DNA of 64,000 bases, taken from NCBI GenBank assembly GCA_022844045.1, contig JALHMM010000023.1, forward strand, positions 1 through 64,000, given 5' to 3'. Below, in pieces: positions 53,184 to 63,910 of this stretch. Origin of the DNA: Reyranellaceae bacterium. GTDB taxonomy: Bacteria; Pseudomonadota; Alphaproteobacteria; Reyranellales; Reyranellaceae. How positions within the stretch are numbered: position 1 is the stretch's first letter; every line of letters starts with the position of its first letter. The translations under genes and the position numbers were made by a program. The notes beneath the pieces were generated by a model. It was not told the DNA's origin. It saw only the letters and a list, made by a program, of their open reading frames with translations, and ran no database searches.

Positions 53184-54043
53184 CCGCGATGATCGACAAG
53201 CTCGACCATTATCGTTCCTGGATCGGCCGAACCGATACCCGCGAGGACCTCGTCACCGCCTATCCGGTGCGCGCGATGATGGCGACGCTCGACACTGGCG
53301 ATGCCGCGCCCAGAATCGGCGACGAGCTGCCGCCCTACTGGCACATGTTCTATTTCCTCGAGGCCGCGCCGGCCTCGAAGATCGGCCCGGACGGCCACCC
53401 GCAGCGTGGCGGCTTCCTGCCGCCGGTCGAGTTGCCGCGCCGCATGAACGCCGGCAACCGCATCGAGCTGATCAAGCCGGTGCGCATCGGCGACACCATC
53501 AGCCGCGAGGCCAGGGTCACCGATGTGCAGGGCAAGACCGGCAGCAGCGGCGCCATGGTGTTCGTCACCGTGCGCAACACGATCAGCGGCAAGGACGGCC
53601 CGGCGATCGTACATGAGCAGGATCTGGTCTATCGCGGCGATCCCGCGCCGGACGCGAAGCCGGTGACGCCGAAGCCAGCACCGACCGACGCGACCTGGTC
53701 ACGCACAGTGACGCCCGATCCGGTGCTGTTGTTCCGCTACTCCGCGCTGGTCTTCGTCGGCCACCGCATCCACTACGACCTACCCTATGTCACCCAGGTC
53801 GAGGGTTATCCCGGCCTTTTGGTGCACGGTCCGCTGATGGGGCTGATGCAACTCGAGCTGGCGCGGCGCGAGAATCCCGGCCGCCGCGTGGCGCGCTACG
53901 AGTTCCGCGCCACCAGCCCGGTCTATCACACCGCGCCATTCACGGTGAACGCGCGGGCGGAGAAGGACGGTACGGTCACGACCTGGATCGCCAACGACAA
54001 AGGCGCGCTCTGCCAGCAGGGCAAAGTGACATTCGCGACATGA
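53180..54043 (+). CDS. FAS1-like (MaoC-related) hydroxyacyl dehydratase, copy 2
   Basis: A 287-residue paralog directly coupled to copy 1. The same layout is kept: LPPYWHMFYFLE, GFLPPVELPRRMNAGNR and HRIHYDLPYVTQVEGYPGLLVHGPL. Both have the His and Asp residues of the C-terminal site. The close pair may form a heteromer, or act on related substrates. A short inverted repeat follows at 54079. Confidence 0.8.
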   Translation: MTAMIDKLDHYRSWIGRTDTREDLVTAYPVRAMMATLDTGDAAPRIGDELPPYWHMFYFLEAAPASKIGPDGHPQRGGFLPPVELPRRMNAGNRIELIKPVRIGDTISREARVTDVQGKTGSSGAMVFVTVRNTISGKDGPAIVHEQDLVYRGDPAPDAKPVTPKPAPTDATWSRTVTPDPVLLFRYSALVFVGHRIHYDLPYVTQVEGYPGLLVHGPLMGLMQLELARRENPGRRVARYEFRATSPVYHTAPFTVNARAEKDGTVTTWIANDKGALCQQGKVTFAT

Positions 54044-54078
54044 GGGCGGTTGCCTCGAAGAGTCGCTGAAGCGGATCA

Positions 54079-54108
54079 TCCTTCTCCCCGCGACGGCGGG
54101 GAGAAGGA
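54079..54108. terminator. Perfect 13-bp hairpin after the dehydratase pair
   Basis: TCCTTCTCCCCGC and its complement flank a GACG loop, 36 bases after the stop. No clear T-run. It could end or stabilise the transcript, or be a short dispersed repeat. Confidence 0.55.
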
Positions 54109-54123
54109 AAGACGGAGCCCCTC

Positions 54124-54675
54124 ATGCCGCTTGTATCCGAAGTCACCGAAGACGGTGGCGATCCCGTCCTGAGCAAGATCTTCGCGCGCCAGCGCGAGAT
54201 GTTCGGCGATCTGCTCAATCCCACCAAGGTGATGGCGCATTGTCCGCCGATCCTGGAGGCGTCCGCCCGCCTGAGCGCGGCGCTGGAGCAGTCCAACCGT
54301 CTGCCTGCCGGTTTGCGCGCGTTGCTCTATCTCAGGGTGGCGACTATCAACGGCTGCCCCTTTTGAATGGACATCAACGCATCACGTGTGATGCAGGCTG
54401 AGAAGAACGGCGAAGAGAAGATGCGGAACGTCGCGCGCTGGCGCGACGCCCCGATATTCAGCGAGTCCGAGCGCCTGGCGCTGGAATTCGCCGAGAAGGC
54501 GACCATCACCGGCCAGCGGGTCGAGCCGGAGCTGATCGGCAAGCTGAAGAAGCACTTCGACGACGCGCAGATTGTCGAGCTGTCGGCGGCCGTGGCGCTG
54601 GAGAATTTCCGCAGCAAGTTCAACGTACCGCTGGGCGTCGAGGCCCAGGGCTTCTGCATTATCCCGGCGCGTTGA
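54124..54675 (+). CDS. AhpD-like (carboxymuconolactone decarboxylase family) protein, probable selenoprotein
   Basis: A 183-residue protein read through an in-frame UGA at 54364-54366. Before it the protein reads LRALLYLRVATINGCPF; after it MDINASRVMQAEKNGE and WRDAPIFSESERLALEFAE, all one family. The UGA sits exactly where the second Cys of the AhpD CxxC site should be, so the active site reads Cys78-Pro-Phe-Sec81. A perfect hairpin with the right spacing follows. CxxU AhpD-like selenoproteins are known from surveys. This genome also makes a selenocysteine formate dehydrogenase. The alternative, a nonsense mutation or two short genes split at the motif, fits less well. Position 85 is Asn, where AhpD has His. 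Confidence 0.85.
54379..54394 (+). promoter_or_regulatory. SECIS-like hairpin of the AhpD-like gene
   Basis: GCATCAC and GTGATGC pair perfectly around GT. Counted from the U of UGA as 1, the loop G and U are at 23 and 24, the same as in the formate dehydrogenase element at 19523. There is no bulged U at position 17. Confidence 0.75.
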
Positions 54676-54753
54676 CCGCTCGTAGGTGCGGAAAATTGAC
54701 CCCCGGTGCCGTCCTGTCATGATGCGTCGGGTGCAGAGCGACGCGGAAATGGC

Positions 54754-56868
54754 ATGGCGGATTCGGCGGAAACCATAGAAAACCATAGAAACGGGGCACT
54801 GGCCGCCCCATGGCGCATCGGCGTCGATGTCGGCGGTACCTTCACCGACCTGGTTCTGCAGGACGCGGCCGGCCGCATGGTGATCGGCAAGGTGCCCTCG
54901 GTGCCGGCCGATCCCAGCAAGGGCGTGCTCGACGCGGTGATCGATGTGGCGCGCAAGCAGGGCATGGCGGTGCGCGAGCTGCTGCGGGGCTGCGCCATGT
55001 TCGTGCATGGCTCGACCATAGCAACCAATACCATTCTCGAGGGCAAGGGCGCCCGGGTCGGCATGCTGACCACCGAGGGCCTGCGCGACTCCGTCGAGAT
55101 CCGCCGGGGCTTGCGCGAAAACATGTGGGACCACCGCACACCGTTTCCGCCGGTCCTGGTGCCGCGCTACCTGCGCCGACCCGTACGCGGGCGCATCACG
55201 GCTGACGGCAACGAGCTGGTGCCGCTCAGGATGGAGGATGTCGACGCCGCCATCGCCATCTTCCGCGCCGAGGGCGTCGACTCGGTGGCGATCTGCCTGA
55301 TCAATAGCTACGCCAACGGCGCGCACGAGGCCGCCGCCGCGCGCCGCGTGCGGGAGGCCAACAACGCCTGGGCGGTCTCGGTCTCGAGCGAGATCATGCC
55401 CGTCGTCGGCGAGTACGAACGCGGCTCGACCACGGTGGTCGACGCCTATGTGGCACCACGCGTCGCACCGTACCTACGCGCGCTCGACGAGACATTGCGC
55501 GCCGAGGGCCTGCCGCGCGGGCTGCTGCTGGTGCAGAGCAATGGCGGCGTGGCCTCGGTGACGCAGGCGGCGTCGCGCCCGGTGAACCTGGCGCTGTCGG
55601 GGCCAGCCGCCGGCGTCGGCGCGCTGCAGATGTTCGCGCGCGCCGCCGGCACCGACGATCTGCTGTCGATGGAGATCGGCGGCACGTCGTGCGACGTGAT
55701 GCTGATGGCCGAAGGCCACGTCGCGGCCGCCGATCACCTGATGGTCGGCGGCTATCATCTCTCGACGCCGGCCATTGAGATCCACACCGTCGGCGCCGGC
55801 GGCGGCACCATCGCCGGCGTCGACACCGCCGGCATGCTGTTCGTCGGCCCCAAGGGCGCGGGCGCGCGACCCGGCCCGGCCTGCTATGGCTTCGGCAACA
55901 CCGAGCCCACCGTCACCGACGCGCTGCTGGCGTTGGGCCGCTTGCGCCCCGGCCCGATCGCCGGCGGTGCGGTGACACTCGATGCGACCTTGGCTGAGAA
56001 AGCGCTGGAGCAGGCCATCGGCCGCAAGCTCGGGCTGTCCGTCGAGCAGGCCGCCTCGGGCGTGATCCGCCTTGTCGAACAGAACCTGCTGCACGCGGTC
56101 GAGCGCATCTCGATCGAGCGCGGCGTCGATCCGCGTCGCCTGACCCTGGTCGCGGCTGGCGGTGCCGGGCCGATGCATGGCGCCTCGGTGGGTCGCGCGC
56201 TGGGCTGCAAGCGCGTGTATGTGCCACGCGTCGCCGGCGCCTTCTGCGCGCTGGGCATGCTGCACACCGACGCGCGGCAGGACTGGCTGCGCGTCTATGA
56301 CGGCGACATCGACTCGCTCGATCCGGCGACGCTCGCCGCCGCTTTCGCGGCGATGGAGACCGAGGCGCGACGCACCCTGCATGCAGAGGGCTTTGGCGAC
56401 GAGCGCCTCAAGATCGTGCGGGCGCTCGACCTGCGCTACACCGGCCAGCAGTCCTCGCTGCAGGTCGAGGTGCCGGTCGCCGGCTTCGACGCGGCGGCGG
56501 TTCGCGCCGGCTTCGAAGCGCAGCACCAGCGGCTGTTCGGTCACATCCAGCCCGGTGGCCGCATCGGCGTCGTGGCGCTACGCGTCGCCGGCATCGGCGA
56601 GGTCGGCGCGGTCGATCCGAAGGGGCCGCCGGCCGCGACGGGCGCAGTGAAGCCCATCGCGGCCCGCCGTGTCTGGATCGGTGAGAAAGAAGGTTGGGCC
56701 GAGGCGAAGGTCTATGCCGGCGCCGATCTGCGGCCAGGCCATGTGCTCGAGGGTCCGCTAATCGTCGAGGAAGTCACCACGACAGTCTTCGCCGGACCGC
56801 GCGACACACTGAGCGTCGACGCGGCGGGCAATTTCGACATCGCGCTGGGGCAGGGAGCGGCATCATGA
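54754..56868 (+). CDS. Hydantoinase/oxoprolinase family protein, subunit A
   Basis: A 704-residue HyuA-type ATP-dependent amidohydrolase subunit. N-terminal WRIGVDVGGTFTDLVLQD, VHGSTIATNTILEGKGARVG, and the middle block MEIGGTSCDVMLMAEG are family motifs; GGAGPMHGASVGRALG lies near 480. Members open hydantoin, N-methylhydantoin or 5-oxoproline rings, or act as acetone or acetophenone carboxylase subunits. The ATG at 54754 is chosen as nearest the family start. It is coupled to the B subunit gene. Confidence 0.9.
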   Translation: MADSAETIENHRNGALAAPWRIGVDVGGTFTDLVLQDAAGRMVIGKVPSVPADPSKGVLDAVIDVARKQGMAVRELLRGCAMFVHGSTIATNTILEGKGARVGMLTTEGLRDSVEIRRGLRENMWDHRTPFPPVLVPRYLRRPVRGRITADGNELVPLRMEDVDAAIAIFRAEGVDSVAICLINSYANGAHEAAAARRVREANNAWAVSVSSEIMPVVGEYERGSTTVVDAYVAPRVAPYLRALDETLRAEGLPRGLLLVQSNGGVASVTQAASRPVNLALSGPAAGVGALQMFARAAGTDDLLSMEIGGTSCDVMLMAEGHVAAADHLMVGGYHLSTPAIEIHTVGAGGGTIAGVDTAGMLFVGPKGAGARPGPACYGFGNTEPTVTDALLALGRLRPGPIAGGAVTLDATLAEKALEQAIGRKLGLSVEQAASGVIRLVEQNLLHAVERISIERGVDPRRLTLVAAGGAGPMHGASVGRALGCKRVYVPRVAGAFCALGMLHTDARQDWLRVYDGDIDSLDPATLAAAFAAMETEARRTLHAEGFGDERLKIVRALDLRYTGQQSSLQVEVPVAGFDAAAVRAGFEAQHQRLFGHIQPGGRIGVVALRVAGIGEVGAVDPKGPPAATGAVKPIAARRVWIGEKEGWAEAKVYAGADLRPGHVLEGPLIVEEVTTTVFAGPRDTLSVDAAGNFDIALGQGAAS

Positions 56869-58622
56869 CCGTCGATCCGAGCACGCTGGATCCCATCGCG
56901 CTGGCGTTGGTGCAGAACCGGCTCGACCATATCAGCCGGCAGATGGGCTGGGTGATGACGCGCACCGCGCGCAGCCCGATCTTCAACCAGAGCCATGACT
57001 TTTCGTGCTTCCTCGCCGACGCGCACGGCACCTTGATCAGCCAGGCCGATGGCATACCCATCCATACCGGCGGCGGCGGCTTCGCCGTGCGCGCCGTGCT
57101 CAAGGCCTTCGGGGGGCGTATCGAGCCCGAGGATGTCTTCCTGCTCAACGATCCCTACGAGGCCGGCGGCAATCATCTGCCGGACTGGGTGATCGCGCGG
57201 CCGGTCTTCGTCGACGGCACGCTGGCGGCCTTCGCCTGCAACCGCGCGCATCAGTCCGATATCGGCGGCGGCGCGGCCGGCACGTACAATTCCGAGGCCA
57301 CCGAGATCTATCACGAGGGCATCAGGCTGCCGGTGCTCAAGCTGGTCGAGCGCGGCGTGATGCGCGAGGATCTCTGGGCGCTGCTGAAGCTGAACTGCCG
57401 CACGCCCGAGCTGCTCGACGGCGATTTGCGCGCGATGATGGGCTCGACCCAGATCGGCGCCGAGCGCCTGCGGGCGCTGCTCGAGGAGTATGGCCTGGAG
57501 CGCGGCCTGGTGCTGATCGAGGGCGTGCTGGCGCATGCCGATCGCAGCTTCCGCAACGCGCTTTCCAGCCTGCCCCGCGGCGTCTGGCGCGGCGAGGAGC
57601 GCACCGACAACGATTGCTTCGAGATCCGCGACGTCTGGATCCGGGTCGCGCTCGACCTGCGCGACGACGGGCTCACGGTCGACTTCACCGGCACCGATCC
57701 GCAGATCAAGGGTTTCAAGAACAGCTCGGTCGCCAACACCTGGTCAGCGGTCTATATGGCGCTGGCCTCGTTCTTCGACCCGGCACTGCCGCGCAACGAG
57801 GGCACCTTCCGCAGCGTGAAGATCATCGCGCCCCTGGGCACGATCGTGAACGCGCGGCCGCCGGCGCCGATGACCATGAACACCGTGTTCATCGCGCACG
57901 AGATCGTGCACGCGATCTGGAATGCGCTGGGCAAGGCCTCGCCCGAGCGCGCCTGCGCCGGCTGGGGCAAGAGCATCCACAATGGCAGCGCCGGGCGTAT
58001 CGGCACCGACAACCCCTACATCGCCTATCACTGGCATTCGATGGCTGGCGGCGGTGCGGTCGACGGGCGCGACGGCTTCAACCAGATCGGCCTGCTGATC
58101 GCGCTGGGCGGCCTGACGATTCCCAATGTCGAGGGCTACGAGCGCACCTATCCGCTGCGCATCGACAAGCACGAGTTCCGCACCGATGGCGGCGGCGCCG
58201 GCAAGTATCGCGGCGGCACCGGCATCCAGTACGAGGTCGAGGTGCTGGAGCCGGCGGAGTTCTCGTTCCGCGGCGAGGGCCTGAACTACGAAACTGGCTT
58301 CGGCATCCAGGGCGGTGGCACTGGCGCCGCCGGCCGGATGGAGCTGACATTGGCCGACGGCACGGTGATCGAACCACCCAAATTCGCGGTGCGCCGCATG
58401 GCCCAGCCGCTCACCGAACGCGCGCTGTCGCCCGGCGGCGGCGGCTGGGGCAGCCCGCTGGATCGCGACCCCGAGCGCGTGCTGCGCGATGTGCGCGACG
58501 AGGTCGTCAGCCTGAAGGCGGCCAACGACGTCTATGGCGTGGTGTTGACTGGTGATGGCCGTGGCATCGATGCCGCCGCGACGGCGGCGCGGCGTGCGGC
58601 GTTGAAGACGGCGGCGGAGTAA
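56865..58622 (+). CDS. Hydantoinase/oxoprolinase family protein, subunit B
   Basis: A 585-residue HyuB-type subunit, partner of the preceding gene. Blocks seen: LDPIALALVQNRLDHISRQM, DVFLLNDPYEAGGNHLPDW, VDFTGTDPQIKG and the C-terminal SPGGGGWGSPLDRDPERV. The start overlaps the stop of subunit A (ATGA). It is convergent with purB across a palindromic repeat. Substrate not visible. Confidence 0.9.
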   Translation: MTVDPSTLDPIALALVQNRLDHISRQMGWVMTRTARSPIFNQSHDFSCFLADAHGTLISQADGIPIHTGGGGFAVRAVLKAFGGRIEPEDVFLLNDPYEAGGNHLPDWVIARPVFVDGTLAAFACNRAHQSDIGGGAAGTYNSEATEIYHEGIRLPVLKLVERGVMREDLWALLKLNCRTPELLDGDLRAMMGSTQIGAERLRALLEEYGLERGLVLIEGVLAHADRSFRNALSSLPRGVWRGEERTDNDCFEIRDVWIRVALDLRDDGLTVDFTGTDPQIKGFKNSSVANTWSAVYMALASFFDPALPRNEGTFRSVKIIAPLGTIVNARPPAPMTMNTVFIAHEIVHAIWNALGKASPERACAGWGKSIHNGSAGRIGTDNPYIAYHWHSMAGGGAVDGRDGFNQIGLLIALGGLTIPNVEGYERTYPLRIDKHEFRTDGGGAGKYRGGTGIQYEVEVLEPAEFSFRGEGLNYETGFGIQGGGTGAAGRMELTLADGTVIEPPKFAVRRMAQPLTERALSPGGGGWGSPLDRDPERVLRDVRDEVVSLKAANDVYGVVLTGDGRGIDAAATAARRAALKTAAE

Positions 58623-58645
58623 AGGGGCTCACCGTCCCCTCTGTA

Positions 58646-58698
58646 ATTCCGAGCGCAGCGAGGAATCTTGAGGAAAGATTCCTCGCTGCGCTCGGAAT
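58646..58698. repeat. Palindromic repeat between convergent hyuB and purB
   Basis: ATTCCGAGCGCAGCGAGGAA and its complement give a perfect stem of about 24 bp with a 4-base GAGG loop. It probably ends both transcripts. It belongs to the dispersed GAGCGCAGCGAGG family. Confidence 0.85.
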
Positions 58699-58704
58699 GA
58701 TAGG

Positions 58705-60030
<1,326 letters not shown>

Positions 60031-60109
60031 CGAGGCCTCACCGTTGCGGCGGTCTTTTACCCGATCTATGGGAGAAGTCACTCACCACTGACTGAACAGA
60101 AAGCCCCCT

Positions 60110-60922
60110 GTGGACGACCGACGCCTACGGCCGATCGCCGAGTTTCCCGCCGCCGACCGCCGCGCCATCCGAGGCGTCTTTACCGACATCGACGAGACCG
60201 TCTCGACCGACAGCCGGCTGACCGCCGAGGCCTATGCCGCGCTGGAGCAGCTCAAGGCCGCCGGGCTTATGGTGATCCCCGTGACTGGCCGGCCGGCGGG
60301 CTGGTGTGATCTGGTCGCGCGGTTCTGGCCGGTCGACGCCGTGGTGGGCGAGAACGGCGCCTTCTGGATGTGGCTCGATCGTTCGGCCGGGCGGCTGCGT
60401 ACCCGCTATGTGCAGGACGATGCGACGCGCGCCGAGGGCCGTCGGCGGCTGGAGGCGGTGAAGGCCGATGTGTTGCGGGAGGTGCCGGGAGCGGGCATCG
60501 CCTCGGATCAGCCGTATCGGGCGGCCGACCTGGCGATCGATTTCTGCGAGGACGTGCCGGCCCTGCCGCGCGACGCGGTCGATCGGATCGTGGCGATCTT
60601 CGAGCGCCATGGGGCGCAGGCCAAGATCAGCTCGATCCACGTCAATGGTTGGTTCGGCGATTACGACAAGCTGACTACGACGCGGTTGATGATGGCCGAG
60701 CTCTATGGCGTCGACCTGGAAACGGCGCGAAACGAGTGGGTGTTCAGCGGCGACTCGCCCAACGACTCGCCGATGTTCGGCTTCTTTCCCAACGCCGTGG
60801 GCGTGGCCAACGTGGCGGACTTCGCCGATCGGATGCCGTATCTGCCGCGCTGGATCACGAGCGCCCGCTCGGGCGCGGGCTTCGCCGAAATGGCCCGCGC
60901 GCTGCTCGACGCGCGTCGATAG
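60110..60922 (+). CDS. HAD-superfamily (IIB, Cof-type) phosphatase
   Basis: A 270-residue HAD phosphatase, start GTG 60110. The nucleophile motif is FTDIDETVSTDSRL (DxDET), motif II VIPVTGRPAGW, and motif IV FSGDSPNDSPMFGFF. The cap type resembles sugar-phosphate phosphatases such as mannosyl-3-phosphoglycerate or phosphomannomutase-like members. Divergent from purB with an 79-base gap. The substrate is unknown. Confidence 0.82.
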   Translation: MDDRRLRPIAEFPAADRRAIRGVFTDIDETVSTDSRLTAEAYAALEQLKAAGLMVIPVTGRPAGWCDLVARFWPVDAVVGENGAFWMWLDRSAGRLRTRYVQDDATRAEGRRRLEAVKADVLREVPGAGIASDQPYRAADLAIDFCEDVPALPRDAVDRIVAIFERHGAQAKISSIHVNGWFGDYDKLTTTRLMMAELYGVDLETARNEWVFSGDSPNDSPMFGFFPNAVGVANVADFADRMPYLPRWITSARSGAGFAEMARALLDARR

Positions 60923-60994
60923 CTTGACCCTGCGGCCGGGCTGTCCGACTGTACGGCCCGGACGGCAACGCCGCCATACGGGGAGACTCATCGC

Positions 60995-61864
60995 ATGCGC
61001 CTGTGCACCATCCAGCGCGACGGCAAGGCTGTCGTGGGCGTCAAGACCGACGCGGGAATCATCGATCTCAGCAAGCAGATGCCCAGGGGGCCGAAGTCCG
61101 TCGTCGAGATCCTGGCCGGCGGCAAGGCCGTGCAGGACGCGGTCAAGAAGGCCTGTGCCAAGCCCAGGGCCGGCGCCGTGGTCAAGGAGGCGCAGGCCAA
61201 GTATCTGCCGCCGATCCCCAACCCCGGCAAGATCCTGTGCATCGGCCTGAACTACCGCAAGCACGCCGAAGAGACCAACAACCCGATCCCGGCCTATCCG
61301 ATCGTCTTCTGCCGCTTCAACAACACGCTGGCGGCGCACAACACGCCGATGCTCTCGACCACGCATTCCGACCAGTATGACTGGGAGGCCGAGCTCGCTG
61401 TCGTGATCGGCAAGCGCACGCGCAACATCGCCAAGGAGAAAGCGCTGTCGGCGGTGGCCGGCTACGGCGTGTTCAACGACGGCTCGGTGCGCGACTGGCA
61501 GCGCAAGTCGGGTGGCCAGTTCACCCTGGGCAAGAACTTCGACGGTTCGGGCGGCTTCGGCCCTGACATCGTCACCTCGGACGAGTTGCCCAAGGGCGGC
61601 GCGCCGCTGCGCATCATGTGCCGGCTCAACGGCCAGGTCATGCAGGACAGCAACACCGAGGACATGATCTTCGACACCAAGACCCTGGTCTCGGAGCTGT
61701 CCAAGGTCATGACGCTCGAACCGGGCGACATCATCATCACCGGCACGCCCTCGGGCGTCGGCGCCGGTCGCACCCCGCCGGTATGGATGAAGCCGGGTGA
61801 CGTCTGCGAAGTCGAGATCGAGAAGATCGGTGTGCTGCGCAACCCGATCAAGGCGGGGAAGTAG
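60995..61864 (+). CDS. Fumarylacetoacetate hydrolase family protein
   Basis: A 289-residue FAH-domain enzyme. The core starts KILCIGLNYRKHAEETNN, and metal ligands lie in YDWEAELAVVIGKR (two Glu) and FNDGSVRDWQ (Asp). TGTPSGVGAGRTPPVWMKPG is the usual C-terminal motif. Members are hydratases, decarboxylases or hydrolases of beta-diketo or oxo acids (e.g. ureidoglycolate lyase, acylpyruvate hydrolase). It is followed by a good terminator. Confidence 0.88.
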   Translation: MRLCTIQRDGKAVVGVKTDAGIIDLSKQMPRGPKSVVEILAGGKAVQDAVKKACAKPRAGAVVKEAQAKYLPPIPNPGKILCIGLNYRKHAEETNNPIPAYPIVFCRFNNTLAAHNTPMLSTTHSDQYDWEAELAVVIGKRTRNIAKEKALSAVAGYGVFNDGSVRDWQRKSGGQFTLGKNFDGSGGFGPDIVTSDELPKGGAPLRIMCRLNGQVMQDSNTEDMIFDTKTLVSELSKVMTLEPGDIIITGTPSGVGAGRTPPVWMKPGDVCEVEIEKIGVLRNPIKAGK

Positions 61865-61890
61865 CCGCCACGCGCGTCTCTCGAAACGCG

Positions 61891-61916
61891 AAGCGCGCCC
61901 CTCGGGGCGCGCTTTT
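61891..61916 (+). terminator. Terminator after the FAH-family gene
   Basis: AAGCGCGCCCC and GGGGCGCGCTT pair around TC and are followed by TTC and further Ts. It lies 27 bases after the stop. Confidence 0.85.
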
Positions 61917-61930
61917 CGTTGAGGCCGAGC

Positions 61931-61998
61931 CTGTCATCCCGAGCGTAGCGAGGGATCCATGGTGGCGACTGGATCCCTCGCTACGCTCGGGATGACAG
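61931..61998. repeat. Dispersed palindromic repeat before the aap genes
   Basis: CTGTCATCCCGAGCGTAGCG through GGGATCC, and the exact complement ending GGGATGACAG, surround a 12-base middle. It stands between the convergent FAH and aapP genes. Confidence 0.85.
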
Positions 61999-62004
61999 CA
62001 TGCG

Positions 62005-62772
62005 TTAGTGCCGCAGGATCTGGCCCAGGAACGTCTTGGTCCGCTCGTTCTGCGGGTTGTTGAAGAACGCCTTGGGCTCGTTCTGCTCGACGATCTCGCC
62101 GCGGTCCATGAAGATCACGCGATCGGCGACGGCCTGGGCGAAGCCCATCTCGTGTGTCACCACCAGCATGGTCATGCCTTCGCCGGCCAGCTCGACCATG
62201 ACGTCGAGCACTTCCTTGACCATCTCGGGGTCGAGCGCCGAGGTCGGCTCGTCGAACAGCATGATCTTGGGCCGCATGCACAGCGCGCGCGCGATGGCGA
62301 CGCGCTGCTGCTGGCCGCCGGAGAGCTGGCCGGGATACTTCTGCGCCTGCTCCGGGATACGCACCCGCGTGAGCAGGCTCATGGCGATCTCCTCGGCCTC
62401 CTTCTTGGGCATCTTCTTCACCCAGATCGGCGCCAGCGTGAGGTTCTCCATGATGGTCAGGTGCGGGAACAGGTTGAACGACTGGAACACCATACCGACC
62501 TCGCGGCGAATGGCCTCGATGTTCTTGACGTCGTTCGACAGCACCACCTTGTCGACCTTGATCTCGCCCTGCTGATGCTCCTCAAGCCGGTTGATGCAGC
62601 GGATCAGCGTCGACTTGCCCGAGCCGGACGGACCACAGATCACGATCTTCTCGCTCTGCTTCACCGAGAGGTTGATGTCGGTCAGCACGTGGAACTGGCC
62701 GTACCATTTGTTGACCTGGGTCAGGCGAATGACCTCGGGCTGCCCAGAAAGATCGCGTGCGCTCTGCGCCAT
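62005..62772 (-). CDS. aapP: General L-amino-acid ABC transporter ATPase
   Basis: A 255-residue ATPase of the polar amino-acid (AapP/GlnQ) type. Walker [16 protein letters not shown]-loop [13 protein letters not shown], signature [15 protein letters not shown], Walker [15 protein letters not shown] and switch VVTHEMGFA are all intact. It comes last in the minus-strand row after the AapM permease. The fixed pair AapQ-AapM-AapP is typical of rhizobia and relatives. Confidence 0.93.
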   Translation of the reverse strand: MAQSARDLSGQPEVIRLTQVNKWYGQFHVLTDINLSVKQSEKIVICGPSGSGKSTLIRCINRLEEHQQGEIKVDKVVLSNDVKNIEAIRREVGMVFQSFNLFPHLTIMENLTLAPIWVKKMPKKEAEEIAMSLLTRVRIPEQAQKYPGQLSGGQQQRVAIARALCMRPKIMLFDEPTSALDPEMVKEVLDVMVELAGEGMTMLVVTHEMGFAQAVADRVIFMDRGEIVEQNEPKAFFNNPQNERTKTFLGQILRH

Positions 62773-62794
62773 CGTGAACTCCGTCCCCGCGGCG

Positions 62795-63907
62795 TTAGCG
62801 CCGCACGCTCTTGTTCATCTCGCGCTCGAGATACTTGCTGTAGCGCGACATCGAGTAACACATGATGAAGTAGATGATCGCCAGGAAGACATGGATCTCG
62901 TTGGCGAAGCCTGACCAGTTACGATCGACGATCGCCTGCTCGCCGGCGTTCAGCAGATCGAAGATGCCGATGATCAGCACCAGCGATGTGTCCTTGAAGA
63001 AGCCGATGAAGGTGTTGACCAACGGCGGGATCACAACCTGCAGCGCCTGCGGCAGGATGATGAAAAACGTCTTCTGGGCATAGTTCAGGCCCATCGCGTC
63101 GGCGGCCTCGTACTGGCCTTTGGGGATCGACTGCAGGCCGCCGCGGATGATCTCGGCGATATAGGCGCCGGCGAACAAGGTCACCGCCACCAGCGCGCGC
63201 AGGAACTTGTCGATGGTCATGCCGGATGGCAGGAACAGCGGCAGCATCACCGACGCCATGATAAGCAGCGAGATCAGCGGCACGCCGCGGATCAGCTCGA
63301 TATAGCCGACGCACAGACCCTTGATCAGCGGCAGCTTCGAGCGTCGGCCCAGCGCCGCCAGGATACCCAGCGGGAAGGCCAGCGCCAGGCCGTAGGAGGC
63401 CAGGATCAAGGTCACCGGCAGGCCGCCCCACTTCGATGTCTCGACATAGCTGAGGCCAAGGATGCCGCCGAACATCAGGGTGAGCGTCACCGCGGTGCCG
63501 ACGATCCAGATGACCGCCAGCCGCCAGTTCCAGAACCGCCGGTCGCAGCTCAGGATCAGCATGGCGACGCAGGAAAGGCAGGCGAAGAGCGGTCGCCAGT
63601 GCTCGGCGAAAGGATAGGTGCCGAAGAAGATCAGCCGATACTTGTCGACCACGAAGGCCCAGCAGGCGCCGTCGGGGCTGATCCTGGCGCATTCCGGCCC
63701 GTTCTTGGCGCTGACGACCGACTTGAACAGCGCCCAGTCTAGGAAGTTCCACAGCGCCATCCCGATCAGGACGACCAGCACGACGGTGATGATCGAATTG
63801 GCGACGCTGTTGAACAGGTTGCGCCGCATCCAGCCGATAGCGCCGGGCGCCTCGGACGGCGGCGGGCGGTAGACGCGGGCAGGTGCGCTTTGGGCGATGT
63901 CTGCCAT
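62795..63907 (-). CDS. aapM: General L-amino-acid ABC transporter permease
   Basis: A 370-residue permease. A long N-terminal part with four or five helices and a periplasmic loop ([17 protein letters not shown]) comes before the standard permease domain (from about 150) with the EAA-like [20 protein letters not shown]. This long N-terminus is typical of AapM/BztC. The ATG at 63907 is 3 bases after the stop of the next gene upstream. Confidence 0.93.
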   Translation of the reverse strand: MADIAQSAPARVYRPPPSEAPGAIGWMRRNLFNSVANSIITVVLVVLIGMALWNFLDWALFKSVVSAKNGPECARISPDGACWAFVVDKYRLIFFGTYPFAEHWRPLFACLSCVAMLILSCDRRFWNWRLAVIWIVGTAVTLTLMFGGILGLSYVETSKWGGLPVTLILASYGLALAFPLGILAALGRRSKLPLIKGLCVGYIELIRGVPLISLLIMASVMLPLFLPSGMTIDKFLRALVAVTLFAGAYIAEIIRGGLQSIPKGQYEAADAMGLNYAQKTFFIILPQALQVVIPPLVNTFIGFFKDTSLVLIIGIFDLLNAGEQAIVDRNWSGFANEIHVFLAIIYFIMCYSMSRYSKYLEREMNKSVRR

Positions 63908-63910
63908 GGT

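Noticed and set aside
54367-54675. A separate 102-aa gene starting at the ATG just after the UGA
   Set aside because: No ribosome-binding site, the ATG lies inside the family core motif, and the hairpin supports reading through the UGA.
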